64,000 nucleotides of DNA from Onthophagus taurus. Its lineage: Eukaryota > Arthropoda > Insecta > Coleoptera > Scarabaeidae. The translations under genes and the position numbers were made by a program. Under the pieces are notes generated by a model. That model worked only from the letters and a program-made list of their open reading frames with translations. It searched no databases and was not told the DNA's origin. The stretch lies in the NCBI RefSeq assembly GCF_036711975.1, contig NC_091970.1:4223501-4287500 (forward strand). The letters are read 5' to 3'. Below are positions 12,812 to 24,463 of the stretch, in pieces. Positions within the stretch are counted from its first letter, which is position 1. Each line of letters opens with the position of its first letter.

Positions 12812-15525
12812 TCACAATATTCTTTCATCGGATAACAATAAATCTTGATCATCTTTCTTTTTTAGCATCTCCAAATCGGTGAATGTGGGATCCTTAATCG
12901 AATCTTGCGTTAAACTCGTCGAGGGATTTGCATCCGGAACTAAATTTCTTAAATACATCGAAACTATCGCCCATGGGAATATCCATTTCGTCCAGAAAAC
13001 ATATCGGAAAATCGATGGGATAAAAACGTAAATATCTTCCCTTAATATTCCTTTTACAACGCGCTCCGCGACATGCGTTAGTTGTAATTTTGATACAAAT
13101 CTGGCTTTTACATCGTTAAACATCCCCGTTGATTGGATAAAATATGGACAAACAACGGTTGTTTTTACACCTTTTATACCTAATCAAAAAAGGAGAAAAT
13201 AAAGGTAAATATTTATTTATTTTGTGAGAGGGGAAATAGATCAAAAAGTTATCTCCTGGCCAACCCATACAAGTATCTAAGTATTTAGGACTCAACATTT
13301 AATGATTTATCGAAACAAAATCAAGTAAATAAATTTTAATTATTTAAAAAAACAACTTTTTTATAGATTTCCTTAAAAATAATTATTTTAGTTGACAATA
13401 GATGGCGATATCAACATAACATAAAATGAGTTGTCATTTCTTGTAAATTTCATGGTAAACTTTATATCGTTATAAATATCAATGTTTTACTTATTTCGTT
13501 TTTTAATTATTTATTGTTTAACAATTTATCGATTAAAAATCAATTAAATGATTGATTTCAATTAATTTATTTAATAATAATTATGTTTTTCAAATAATCA
13601 TTTCAATTGACAATATGGCGACATAAAACAATCTAAAGTGAGTTGTCACTTGTAAAATTTAAAGTAAGATTTAACCCCTTTTTTAATTATTTATCATAAA
13701 ACACTGTTCGTTTTCATAAATTAATAATTATTAGTTATTATTAGGTCATATTTTGGATTGTACCAATCATTTTCTAATTGTTTAAAAACAATTAATATTT
13801 TAAATATTTCTTTAAGAATAAAATTTAAGAATTTAAGCATTTACGAATACTTTAATCGCTATTATTATCAATGTTTTAATTACTTCTTTTTTAATTATTA
13901 CGTCTTTAATAAATTATCGTTAAATAATCAAGTAAATGATTAATTTTTTATAAATTTTTGAAATAATTGTTTTTTTTTATAGATTTCTTTCAAAATAATT
14001 ATCCAAGCTCTCAATAGATGGCGGCACAAAACATAACCTAAAATGGGCTGTCATTTCTTCTCAATTTTGAGGTAAATTATTTTTTAATTTTTAATCTCTT
14101 TAAATAGTATTTTTTGTCGATTTTAGTATGAAAGTGTCTTAACAAGATGTGTAACAAATCTGTCTCAAAACCCAAGAAAATGATATTCAGTCTTTATCAA
14201 AAGAAACATCAAGGTAAGTGTATAACTAGATTACAATTATTTTTAAACATACCAAGTGCTTCCAATTCGACACGAAGTGCTTCATCAAAACCGACGGCTG
14301 CAAATTTCGAGGAGCAATAATCGACTAATTTTTTGGTTCCGGTATGGCCAGCCATTGAAGCGATAGTAACGATATGACCGTGTTGGTTTTGAATCATCTT
14401 TGGTAAAAATGCTTTGGTCGTCCAAAAATGTGAGATTGCATTAACCTCAAAAGTACGTTGAATAAGATGGTCCGGAGTATCCAAAAGCAAATACCCCGAA
14501 ACCACGCCGGCGTTATTTATTAATATGGTAACCTAAAAGAAGTTAACAATAAGGTTTAGATCTTACACAATTTCATTTTCAAAGGAGAATTGTGAAAGAA
14601 ACGAATTTGCATTTTGATCTTTTTGTTCGGTTGTTAATGAAATGCGTTAATAGCCTTATGACATTTGGTAGGCGAGAAATTTTTTTGAATCTGTGTCAGT
14701 AGATTCTTACTTTTACTTTTATTTAAAAACATAAACGTTCTCTTTTTTACCTCTCCGACATCAACAAAAATTTTTTCCGCAACTTTATACACATCTTCAC
14801 GGTTCGTTAAGTCGCATTTGTATCCGTACGCTTTTCCCCCATCACCTTGAACCATTTTCACAGTCTCTTTAATACCTACAATTAATTTTTTATTATTAAC
14901 ATTTATTTTTTGCATTGGTATTTTCTAAATTCACACCAATTTGATGTTTTTTAGATAATTAACGAAAACTTTCTATACACGACATGGGGACACAATTGGG
15001 TTTTTTTTCTAATTTTTAAATGAGCATAAAACGAAGAAATGGAAGAAAGTGAAACGCAACTTTCGAAAGTTCATCGAACTTTGGCAATGAATCAGAAGAC
15101 GATGAACTTGATTCCACAAACACACTCTTAAAATTACTTTTTTGCGTCGATTAAGACCATTTTGAAGCTTATTTAGAAACTGAATCGAGTTTAAATCTCG
15201 TTTTGTTACGTAATGATGTAGAATTTTCTAAGGTTACGACACTTTGTGTTACATCACTTAGATATCTTTACCAACCTTCTTCATTGACATCCCAAACGAT
15301 GACGATTGCTTTTAATCGGGCTAATTTAATGGCTAAGAGTCTTCCTAAGCCGCTGCCTCCTCCAGTTATTAAAATAATCTCTCCAGCGATGTTTTTCTTT
15401 GGTTTATAAGAATTTGGGATGCACATTTTAATGATGGCGTAGATGATATGTGCCACAGATATCATCACGAAGCCAATTATATCCACGATTGATCTTAAAG
15501 TGCTGTAATCTGACTCAGAAACCAT
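12812..15525 (-). CDS. short-chain dehydrogenase/reductase, SDR16C-like, copy B
   Basis: Exons (minus) 15525-15276, 14875-14751, 14532-14253 and 13179-12812 give 340 aa. All SDR residues are kept: [23 protein letters not shown], Ser in [10 protein letters not shown] and YCSSK. The C-terminus is longer than copy A, with an acidic/polar tail ending in LLLSDERIL. Intron layout differs. Copy B has an extra intron after WDVNEEG, with donor G|GTTGG (the weakest junction), but lacks two introns present in copy A (after NAISHFW and within FWxKW). The last intron (13180-14252) is long and holds three copies of a TAGATGGCG-containing repeat. It is probably a membrane-associated oxidoreductase with a substrate range related to copy A. 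Confidence 0.85.
13368..14060. repeat. three diverged copies of a TAGATGGCG-containing repeat inside SDR-B intron 3
   Basis: Similar blocks recur around 13368-13450, 13580-13670 and 13980-14060. Each runs GATTTCTTTCAAAATAATT, about 15 nt, (TA)GATGGCG, ACATAACCTAAAAT, then a GTTGTCATTTCTT-like end. A fourth copy lies at 20645-20710. No ORF is present. It looks like a short non-coding dispersed repeat of unknown class. Confidence 0.6.
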
Positions 15526-16853
15526 TTTTGTTGGAGGAACAACAACAAACTGTAAACAAAAAAATCGTTTTTCGTTTATAAAGGACTTTGAAACTAATAA
15601 GTATTATGAAATGTAATTGCGAAAAATTTCTATAACAAATCCAATGCCGAGCGTCTAAGTGAAAGGATTTACAAACAAGTATTCATTTTATTTTTTCAAC
15701 GAGTCATTCACTTCTCAAACAAGGTTTGACACCATTACCTGACACAAAAAAGAAATAAAATTACAAGTTACAACGACATCTCCTCCTCCTAAACAACAAA
15801 AACGATTTTAAAAAATAAACTTGTGCCTTTTTTTATGAAATAACTTTCTAAACTCGATTAAGATCATTAAAAATTCAAATCATTCTTGTTTTTTGTAGTT
15901 TTTAAAAAGGCAATTTATATGCGTTTGTCGATTTATGCGTGTGTTAACAGCAATAAAAGGGAAACCTACGAAAAACTTTCCCTTTAACAAATTTTTTTTA
16001 TCTAGCTCTAATTTAAAATTGTTAACAACAACAGGTTTCCTTTCAAACTTGTTACCGCAAAACCAGGGACGTCACAATAATTAAAAATAATTGCATTTAA
16101 TAAAATTCAGATCGCAAACAAATTAAAACCAATTAAAATAATTACTAAAACTCACCTTTTACAATTTTATTATTAAAAATAATTCTTTAATTCGAGTACA
16201 TTTTCGAAGATTGTTTTCGTTTAAATTGAACGAGGAAACTCAAACACAACGCGCGCTCACCACTCTGTATTGAACGATTCAAAATAAGAAAAGCACTATC
16301 CTTCCACTTCGACTCTCGTAGAAGTCGGTTATATCACTTTTATTTACTTCTCCCGCACTAACATTTAACGTTTACAGTTTCTTACAGTTGGTACACATCT
16401 GCGCAACCCGTTTTAATCGATTTTTCAATCTAAACTTTGCGCAAACTCCAAAAGAAATCGTTTTATCCCTACAAAACTCAAACGTCATTTTTGACATTTA
16501 AATGTCATTTTGAAGTTTAATCATTTTTAAATTTAATCTCAATATAATTTTTGTCAATAAAATTCGATTTTAATTTTTTTTATTTATTTATAAATAACCG
16601 GTTAAAATTTTCTTCGGTCTTATTTGCATGAGTTATTTTATAGTGCAGTGAAAGCACGGCTTTTTTTTTTTCTTTGGAAATGCATTACATTCACGAATGC
16701 AATTGAACTACATAAGTTTGCTTTTAAACGTAAAAAATAAACGTAGTCACGTAACTAAAATAAAAATGTTAAAAGAATTAAAAATGAAAGGAAAGGAAAA
16801 ATACTGAAACTTTAATTCGGAATTTTCCGAGGATCATATTTCATTTATTATGT
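15526..16853. other. 1.3 kb upstream region of SDR-B, no gene seen
   Basis: AT-rich, with no sustained coding frame. A less AT-rich stretch near 16200-16350 could hold a 5' UTR exon or promoter of the dehydrogenase, but I cannot fix splice sites. Confidence 0.4.
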
Positions 16854-17409
16854 GTTATACCTTTGTTTATAGAGAATATAGTTAGCTCACGAGATAGAAA
16901 GAATTGGCAACCCATAAAAGATTTAGTTTTTGATGTCGCCATCTAGCGATTAAATCTGTTTTTATTTTTATATCTTAACGAACAGTGTTCCATCTAGGAG
17001 TTAAATCAGATAATAAACCATTAACAATTCCACATCAAAATATTTTACAGATGCCTACAATGAACTTTAAAAAAAGCAAAATTAATCGACTGAATATAAA
17101 ATTAAATCAATAGTAAATCGAAAATTGTAGGTAATTAAGACCATTCTTATCGCGTAAGTTCAGTTATGTATGTACATTGGTATTAATCTCGGTCGGCGGC
17201 TCTATCAATCAATCGATATTTCGATATTTCGTGTTTTTAGGTTTTAACACTTTTAACGAATACATCCGGGGCAGGCGCGTATGGGTGTACTGGTTGTTTA
17301 CTGCACAGGGACGGCAGGAAAATACAGATTCGCATTTTGTTGAAATTAAGCAGGATTGACGATATGAGTACATATACAAATAAAATTAAAATATTTTTAA
17401 ATATAAAGA

Positions 17410-18300
17410 TTGTTTATGTATATTGTTAGCAATTATGCGTTTTCTAAATATGGCGAGGTACGTTTTCTATCCCCTGATAAAAGTTCTAAATCGTCACCAG
17501 TATTAGATAGTTCGCCTTGTCAAAAGAAGTTTCCAAGTGAGTATCTAGAATTTCCGTCACCGAACTCCCATCATAGTCAGATACCCTGTGCTTTAAATAA
17601 ATTAAAGGAAAAATACGATAAACTCAGACTGAAATGTAAAAATGCGAAGTCAACAATATAAAAACTAAAAAAAAGATTAACTATCACCACACTATCAAAC
17701 AATTTACAATCCTGTCTAAGTGTTATAAAATATCATTCCCCTCAACATAGAACATTTGCGGTAATGCAATTACTACATAAAACAAAAGGCCACTGGACAT
17801 ACAATGAAAAACAATTTTCACTTAGTTTATATTATAAAGCACCAAATGCGTATAAACATTTATTAAGACAAAAAATAGTCCTAAAAAACCTTATTTCATG
17901 TTTAAAAATACGCAAAAAGTGTTTGCACTTTTTGATGCCCCTCATCTTTTGAAAAGCATACGAAACAATTTCTTTTCAAGGTATCAGAAGATTATATCAT
18001 ATTGATCAAAAGTCAAAGTCAGGGACGAGATGTTTACTCAAAATCTCAAACGCTCATTTATATCCTTCGCCGTTTCAGAAATTATCGGTAAAACTGACCG
18101 CCCAAATATTTAGCAAAAGCGTTGCGTCGGCATTAAAAACGTCAATAGCAACAGGCGAGCTAAAAAGTTCAACAGCTACTGACACTGCAGATTTCATTAT
18201 GTTTATGGACAAATGGTTTGACTGTCTCAACAGTTGTACTAGATACAGTAGAAATCCTTTCAAATGCGCATTTTCCGATGCTTCGGAGGATGTATTAAAT
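17410..18300 (+). pseudogene. P-element-like transposase, N-terminal and central part (broken)
   Basis: Reading frames at 17410-17661 and 17764-17952 and the sequence to about 18300 match the coiled-coil and catalytic core of P-type transposases. Seen: a Lys/Leu-rich coil (LNKLKEKYDKLRLKCKNAK), the DAPHLLKSIRNN segment that follows the first catalytic region, and an AQIFSKSVASAL...TADFI...FDCLNS block. Several stops and frame changes separate them. It is an inactive host-genome copy. Confidence 0.75.
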
Positions 18301-18327
18301 GTTTTATATGAAGCTATAATAGTATAT

Positions 18328-18452
18328 TAAAAAACAAGTTTCGTAAGATACGCTTGAAATGCACGAATTCAAGTTGAAAAACGAGTGGCGAAGCCACGAG
18401 TTTTTTAATGAATGAGTGCTCTAATTGTAAGTCTTATGAAACGTGTTTTTTA
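18328..18452. mobile_element. nested 125-bp MITE inside the P element
   Basis: Inverted ends TAAAAAACAAGTTTCGTAAG (18328 onward) and its near-complement ending at 18452 match at 19 of 21 positions. The centre contains a perfect small palindrome, CGAGTGGCGAAGCCACGAG. It is non-coding and splits the transposase, so it inserted after the P element arrived. Confidence 0.65.
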
Positions 18453-18856
18453 TGCTATTTTTTGTAATTCGCGTTTTTATACTTTTTTTTAACAAAAATA
18501 AAGTAAATTTTGGCAATGTAGGGAAACAGGTATGTAGCAGTTGGTAACACCGGAACACTTGAAAATAGAAACTTTGAATTGACAATTAGAAACTGTCAAA
18601 ACACAAAATATATTTATCTGAAAAAAATTTTTGATATACACCTCCCAAAATAAGAGAAATTGCTCAGAGTCCATGTCCTCATCATTGTGGACCTTGTATT
18701 TGATGCTAAGAACGTGTTTAAACATCCGTAGACAAAAATTGTCACATTGACAACTAGAAAAATTAATGACCCAATGTCACCAACTTGAACTGGTTCCATA
18801 AAATGTTACTAAAATCTCATTACAGCATCGGATGCTGTAAGGAGTCTCATTACAGC

Positions 18857-19639
18857 ACCCGTTTGAGTACTGTTATAGCTTCCATTGCCGTAGCGAATTA
18901 CAAAAACATATTTTCACAATTAAAAAAAAAGGATAAGAAAAGTAATAAGTTTACCAGACCTCCCTGTTTCGACGGGGTTATTCAAACGGTTCAGGCTGTT
19001 TTACAACTTTATAATGAAGAAAAACGCAAAGGGAAACAATTTATAATAACATCCCGATTAAATCAAGATATTATTGAAAATCTTTTTTCAATTATCCGAC
19101 AACGTGGGGGTTATGCCAGAAATTCGTCCGCGCAAATGCTTCGCCTTACGATCAGGCAGATTTCTATAAATAGTTTGTTAAAAGCGGAAGTGCAAGCTAA
19201 TTGTGAAGAAGATCGAGCCGTGTTTTTATCTACAAATGAATATGTAGCAACAAGAGACTCGTCGGTATCTCCAATGGATATCTCAGAGTCTGATGAAGAT
19301 AATTCGGAGGACGATTTGCAGGAAGCCTCAACATGTGAGGAATTTAGCATCCACAGTACATTGGAAGGATGTTCATTGGCATATTTTGCGGGTTATTGTG
19401 CAAAAGTTCACATTGACGAAATTCAGTGTGACTGGTGCCGAGAAATTTTGTTGAAAGAAGGTGAACTTAGTAATTCTGATGAAATTCTTTTGTTTCATAA
19501 AATGTACAGAATCAACATTAACAATATGTCCTTAAATGTACCGTCAGAAATTTGTAAAAGTATTACGTTCACATCGCTAACTCAATTTAGATTATATATT
19601 CACAATTGTCTGTATAAAAGATGCGTCAGAAACGTTTAG
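18857..19639 (+). pseudogene. P-element-like transposase, C-terminal part
   Basis: An open frame of more than 250 codons contains SRLNQDIIENLFSIIRQRGG followed by NSSAQMLRLTIRQISINSL, the C-terminal helical region shared by P transposase and THAP9. It then has an acidic linker and LAYFAGYCAK with IQCDWCREIL, matching the terminal 'AGY ... C..C' block of the family. The frame runs openly upstream to 18785, but similarity begins near the ASIAVANYKN stretch. The long open frame suggests this half has decayed little, although the N-terminal half is broken. Confidence 0.75.
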
Positions 19640-20503
19640 TTAAAAAAATTTTTAATATCCTACAAAAAAAAAGTTTGACCACCACTTTGTAAATTACGAA
19701 AATCACTTGGAGTCTTTTCTGGATATTTTAGTCAAAATACAGTTATTTTCAGAATGTAAGAAAGTTAATTTATTAAACAAACAAACCAATAAATCAGAAA
19801 AAATGAATATATTGTCTCATAATTAATTTTTTTATTTTTATGTATAATAAATTTTTTCTCTCAGTTACAGCTTTGTTTATAGAGAATGGTTACAGTCATC
19901 ATATTGTATTATTTCAACAAATCAAATCCATCCAATCCATACCCTAATTTCCCTATTTACATTTTAACTTGTTAAGGCTCCTTAACTGTGTGATATTTAT
20001 TTTATCATTTTATTCTGCTAGTTTAATAAATTTTAAGTAACATTATTTTTAAAACTTTACTGGTGAAAAAATCAATAACTTTCAAAAAAAAAGTATTTAT
20101 TTATTTATTTCTTCATTGATAAAACACATATTTTTTCTCGTATTTATGTTTTCCATAATACATAAATCATTCTTCAAGCGTTTTTGGCTATTTTTAATTG
20201 TTATTGCTCTAAGAATATGTTTATTAAACACACACGAGGTGATCATAGTCGGTTAGCCAGTAGGAGAAACATACTATCCTTTTCTGAATATTCGTTTCTC
20301 TCTCGAACGAATTTGTTCTGTTTTTACGGCATTGATTTATAGATGGCATTATTTCACAATCTGTAAGTAATATGCTACTACGTCATATTTAAGAAGTTTA
20401 ATACAAAGTGCGCCACCTCTGGAGAATATTATCAACTAAAAACGTGGAGTCAAATAAAAGCATTGGATGAGCTAACTATATACTCTATAAACAATGGTTA
20501 TAC

Positions 20504-21116
20504 TTATTGAACCGGTTAATATTTCGGAGGATTAAACGAATGCTTTTCATTCCTTTAAAAAATACTTTTTTAATTACCATTTCTTTATTGGTTTTTTATT
20601 ATAAAAATGTTATTAATTAATTTTTAAATAATTATTTATTATTGATTTCTTTCAAAACAATTAGTTAAGTTGGCAATAGATGGCGACATGAAACATAACC
20701 CAAAAAATACTTTTTTTGACCTTATATGTTTTTAATTATGATTTCTTTCAAAATTATTTCACTTTAATAATTTTATTATTATTTTAATTATTTAATATGA
20801 ATTATGTTTATTTAACACTTTTTTTTTTATTTTAAAGCACTTTATTAATACTAGATGGCGCTAAGTCACCAATTTCTTTTATCACATATTTTTACATTTC
20901 TTTTTTAATTATTATCTTTCCAATGTTTTTTCGATACAAAATCGAATATCAATACTATTTTATTAAATAATCTTTTTTTTTAAATTATTTTAATACTGTT
21001 ATCTCATCTAACAATAGATGGCGCTACAAACATCATCATCTTAAATGTCATTTTCTTTAAGTACCGTTCTTGTTTTATTAACTTATCCAGTGATTACCAC
21101 GAAATCCGAGATCGCT
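20504..21116. repeat. AT-rich spacer with three TAGATGGCG words
   Basis: Contains TAGATGGCGA at 20677-20686, TAGATGGCGC at 20852-20861 and TAGATGGCGC at 21015-21024, each in AT-rich sequence with poly-T runs. The first is a copy of the repeat seen in SDR-B intron 3. No coding potential. Confidence 0.6.
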
Positions 21117-21605
21117 ATGAATTTTCTATCTAGATTAAAGGTAATTACGCGTTTTAAGCTTTCATTTCTCGTCTTATTTTATTAAATTAATCGTAGGACA
21201 AAAAATAATGAAAAATATAGTTTAATGATGTTACTCATTAGTTACCTACATTGTCCACAAAAACCATAAGAACAATAATTTTTAGCTTAAATATCTTTGG
21301 GAAATGAGAAGAAAAAAGTGGCAAATATACATTTAAAATGTAACAATAAACTTTGAATTTAATTTTTTAATAGGAATTAAAGTTTTGCATCGAAAAATTG
21401 ATTGTATCAAACCCCCAAATTAATTTGCTGGATCACGTCAAGGTAAGAGCACTAATTTTAAACACGTTTTATTAAACATTTATTTCAATTACGTTGAATT
21501 TTGTTATTAAAAATAAATTATATATGTTTCCATACAAATTTGAGGTTAACTAAAAGCAAGAAGATGTTGGTATGACTGTTTTTATGTTTGATTCACAGGT
21601 TTGAT
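21117..21605 (+). other. possible spliced leader exons with a 32-aa small ORF upstream of the 5'-nucleotidase-like gene
   Basis: ATG at 21117 opens MNFLSRLK, ending at a good donor (21140|GTAATT). A second exon, 21374-21442, continues ELKFCIEKLIVSNPQINLL and ends at AAG|GTAAGA. If spliced to the acceptor at about 21599 (TTCACAG|GTTTGA), the frame gains one Val and stops, making a 32-aa peptide upstream of the ATG at 21711. It could be a uORF leader, the start of another gene, or chance. Confidence 0.3.
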
Positions 21606-21710
21606 TCTAACTTCACGATTATTACCTGTCAAAAGTCAAAACTAAAAGGTTTTATTTAACGATTTATTTCACATAAAATCTTAATTAACGAGATAGAAAA
21701 TGCATTAATA

Positions 21711-23434
21711 ATGAAATTAACAGTATTTATTTTAATTGTGTTAATGTGTAACCGCGCGGTAAGTTTTGATTTGATGATACTTCACGCAAGCGATATAAAT
21801 GCGGAATTTGAAGAATCTCCAAATAAAATCGGGGGATTCTCTCGAATCCTTCAATACGTTCAACAAAGAAGAAATGAATTTGAGAGTGGAATTGGTCCCC
21901 CCGTTTTGGTTTTTATGACTGGAAATTTTTTTGGGGAAAATATTTGGTATTCAATTCACCGATGGAGAATTGTTTCCGATTTTATTAATTTACTTAAACC
22001 CGATGCTATAGTAAAAGCAAAAACATTATATAAAAGTATTCTTAAATCCTTTTTTGTTAGGCACTGGGTACCAGAGAATTCAGTGATGGTCTTGACGATT
22101 TAACTCAATTTATAAGTTCTTTGAAATGTCCCGTCGTTGGAACTAATTTAATCGTTAATGAACGATTACCTTTATACAAATTAATTTATAAATATGTTAC
22201 GTTTGAAATTGATGGTAAAAAAATTTTAGTTTTGGGTTATACAAATCGAGGTTATATAACATCGAGAGAAGTGGACTTTTTGGATGTGGTTCAAACGATT
22301 AAAGATGAATGCAGTTTAATTAATAATCGGAACGATATCGATTATGTTATCGCAATTGGACACGCACGTTACGAAGTGGATAAAAGAATAGCTTTAACCT
22401 CCGATTGTGTTTTAATAATCATCGGCTCTGGATCAAATATGTTAATGTACAACGGAAAGCCACCTTTGAACGATTCAAACCACGTAACGAGTTCTTATCC
22501 TTCAATAATAAAATTAAGTGATGATTCGTTAATTCCCATCGCTCATAGTTACATTAATGGAAAATATTTAGGGGAATTGATTGTGAAGTTTAACGATAAT
22601 AAGGAATTAATTGGAATTAAAGGAAATTTAATATTGATGGATAAAAAAATTAAACAAAACGAAACCGGATTAAAATTATTAAATCATTATTTAGACGATT
22701 TAGATAAAAAGAAACGAAAAATAATTGGAAAAACCTTAACGAGTTTAGATGGAATCTCCTGTTCGAAATCGGAATGTACTCTAGGAAATTTAATAACCGA
22801 TGCTTTTTGCGATTTTAAAGCAACACAAAGTTCCGGATTATATTGGACAACAGCTGCAATTGGATTAATAAATAGCGGCTCAATTAAATCGAATTTAAAT
22901 ATAAGTAAAGACGGAAAATTAATAAACGAAGCCTTTCTTTACGAAGCTTTACCCTATCAAGAACAATTAATAACTATACGAATTTCAGGTTTAACTTTAA
23001 TTAAAATTTTAGAACATTCAATGAAAGGAATCGGGTCAAATGCCTTTTTGCAAGTCTCCGGGTTAAAAGTTGTTTACAACGAGATCACCTCCCCGCCTGA
23101 AATGGAAGTTTTAGTGAGATGTGCCGAATGCGAAGTGCCCAGTTATCAACTTTTGAATGTATCGAAGATTTATGATGTGGTTACCACGAAATATTTGGTT
23201 GAAGGCGGTGATGGGTACACAATGATTCCGAAGAAAAAAATTACTTATAGTACGGAAATTATTAATTCGTTGCAAGCTACGATGAGATATTTGGAGGATT
23301 ATAAAAAGGTTATTTTACAGCAAGAGGATCGACTGAAAATGTTTACTGTAACCATGAGAAATATGGGAGTTTATTTAAAAAAAATTGGAGTTTTTGCAGA
23401 AATTTTTGTGATCTTTCTATGTATTTTTTATTAA
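21711..23434 (+). CDS. 5'-nucleotidase/apyrase-family protein, probable pseudoenzyme
   Basis: Exons 21711-22010 and 22061-23434 give 557 aa, close to CD73-type ecto-5'-nucleotidases. A signal peptide (MKLTVFILIVLMCNRAVSF) and a hydrophobic C-terminus (IFVIFLCIFY), like a GPI-anchor signal, indicate an extracellular surface protein. The fold is recognisable throughout: FMTGNFFGENIWY, ALGTREFSDG, CTLGNLITDAF, FLQVSGLKVVY, EVPSY and GGDGYTMI. Key metal and substrate residues are changed. The DxH near the N-terminus reads DIN, GDxxxG reads GNxxxG, GNHEF reads GTREF, GGHSN reads GSGSN, and NGGGIR reads INSGSIK. The frame is intact over 1.7 kb, so it looks selected for a non-catalytic role. Salivary or gut surface binding is a guess only. 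Confidence 0.85.
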
Positions 23435-23450
23435 ATTAAATCATTTTAAT

Positions 23451-24219
23451 TTTAGTTCCGCGGCAGTTTTGCTGCCGAGGTATGAGTGTTAAAAAAAAAA
23501 TAGTGTAGCTTTCTTAATTGTAAATGTATCATATAATTGCCGACGCAGCCAAGCTGCTGAGGCAGGAGCGTCAGGACTTAAAAAACAAAGGTTTTACTCA
23601 TTATGAATGTATTATATAATTGCCCAAGCAGCTAAGCTGCTGAGGCGGGAGCGGGAGTACTTCAATAACGGAGGTTTTCTTCATTATAAATGTGTCATAT
23701 AGAGATGTGCGGCTAAACCCGAATGTTTCTAGTTCTAGGTCTAGTATTAGTTCTAGTTGTAATTGTTATTCAGCATTAGATTGTGGTATATTTTTATTGA
23801 ATGAAAAGTAGAACTAACACTAGACCTAGAATCAGAAACATTCGGGACTTCACCTTTTCCAAGCAAAACTTTTGCTTTGCAAAACTCTCCAATGCCTGTA
23901 CTATTAAGCTATGTTGCATTTTATATGGGACAGCGCAAGTCCATAGTGGGTTCGTAACTATGGTTATTGCATTCATATATTGCGAGTTATATGAAATTCC
24001 TGGTATAATTGCCAAAGCAGCTAAGCTGCTGAAGCAGGAGCGCAAGTACTTAAAAAACGAAGGTTTTACTCATTATGAATGTATTATATTTTTGCCGAGG
24101 CAGCGTTCGTTTTTTAAGTAGTCGCGCTACAAGAATATATATACATTTGCAACTAAGAAAGCTACACCTATTCCTTTTAAACGCTCATTCCTTTGCAACA
24201 AAGTTGCCTCGGAACTAAA
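23451..24219. mobile_element. 769-bp foldback-type element with about 85-bp inverted ends and internal repeat units
   Basis: The left end TTTAGTTCCG, then GCAGTTTTGCTGC, and later GTGTAGCTTTCTTA, is mirrored at the right end, which closes with CGGAACTAAA at 24210-24219. Inside, a unit of about 80-90 bp (GCAGCTAAGCTGCTGA-GCAGGAGCG ... AAAAACGAAGGTTTTACTCATTATGAATGTATTATA) occurs at about 23541, 23623 and 24003. A block of the dispersed CTAGAACTAACAC repeat (about 23700-24000) sits between copies two and three, apparently as an insertion. No transposase is present. It is non-autonomous; its superfamily is not assignable because the target duplication is unclear. Confidence 0.7.
23700..24000. 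repeat. about 300-bp dispersed repeat with hairpin arms (copy 1)
   Basis: Arms of about 40 bp, beginning CGAATGTTTCTAGTTCTAGG and its complement ending near 23851, surround a core of about 45 bp (ATTCAGCATTAGATTGTGG, TATTTTTATTGAATG). Downstream sequence (CACCTTTTCCAAGCAAAAC, ACTATTAAGCTATGTTGC, TGGTTATTGCATTCAT) is shared with the copy at 48990-49316. Arm fragments alone recur at 2870-2960, 26862-26935, 28990-29290, 29465-29510 and 32340. Confidence 0.7.
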
Positions 24220-24463
24220 TGACACAGTTATATTGAAAAAATCTCTATTATTTGTTTCTAAAGTGCTTACGCTTTTGCCCCAATAACACAACCACTTCGA
24301 TAACATATTGACATTTATATAGAAGAAAATGTGATTAAAGATTTAATTGGAATACTAAACGTAATACATACATGTGAGCTATTTTGTTACCATGTAAATA
24401 CAGAACACAAATAAATCACTGTCAGATTTTCATCAAAAATTTCTCGTTAAAAAAAAAATAAAA

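Larger units (their letters stand above)
16861..20496 (+). mobile_element. decayed P-superfamily DNA transposon with TIRs and target-site duplication
   Basis: The ends are 29-bp terminal inverted repeats, 16861-16889 and 20468-20496, matching at 27 of 29 positions (core TTGTTTATAGAG and ATATAGTTAGCTCA). They are flanked by GTTATAC on both sides (16854-16860 and 20497-20503), a 7-bp remnant consistent with the 8-bp duplication of P elements. Total length is 3636 bp. Inside on the plus strand are P-transposase pieces: FALFDAPHLLKSIRNN near 17917-17973, a block around QIFSKSVASAL and FDCLNS at 18090-18235, and a long C-terminal frame to 19639. Stops interrupt the frame. No clear THAP zinc finger is visible upstream. 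A 125-bp MITE is nested at 18328. An extra copy of the terminal motif occurs internally at about 19871. Confidence 0.85.

Noticed and set aside
18614-18799. 61-codon minus-strand frame within the P element region, with hydrophobic start
   Set aside because: Briefly resembles a membrane-protein fragment, but it is too short and sits in transposon debris without splice signals.
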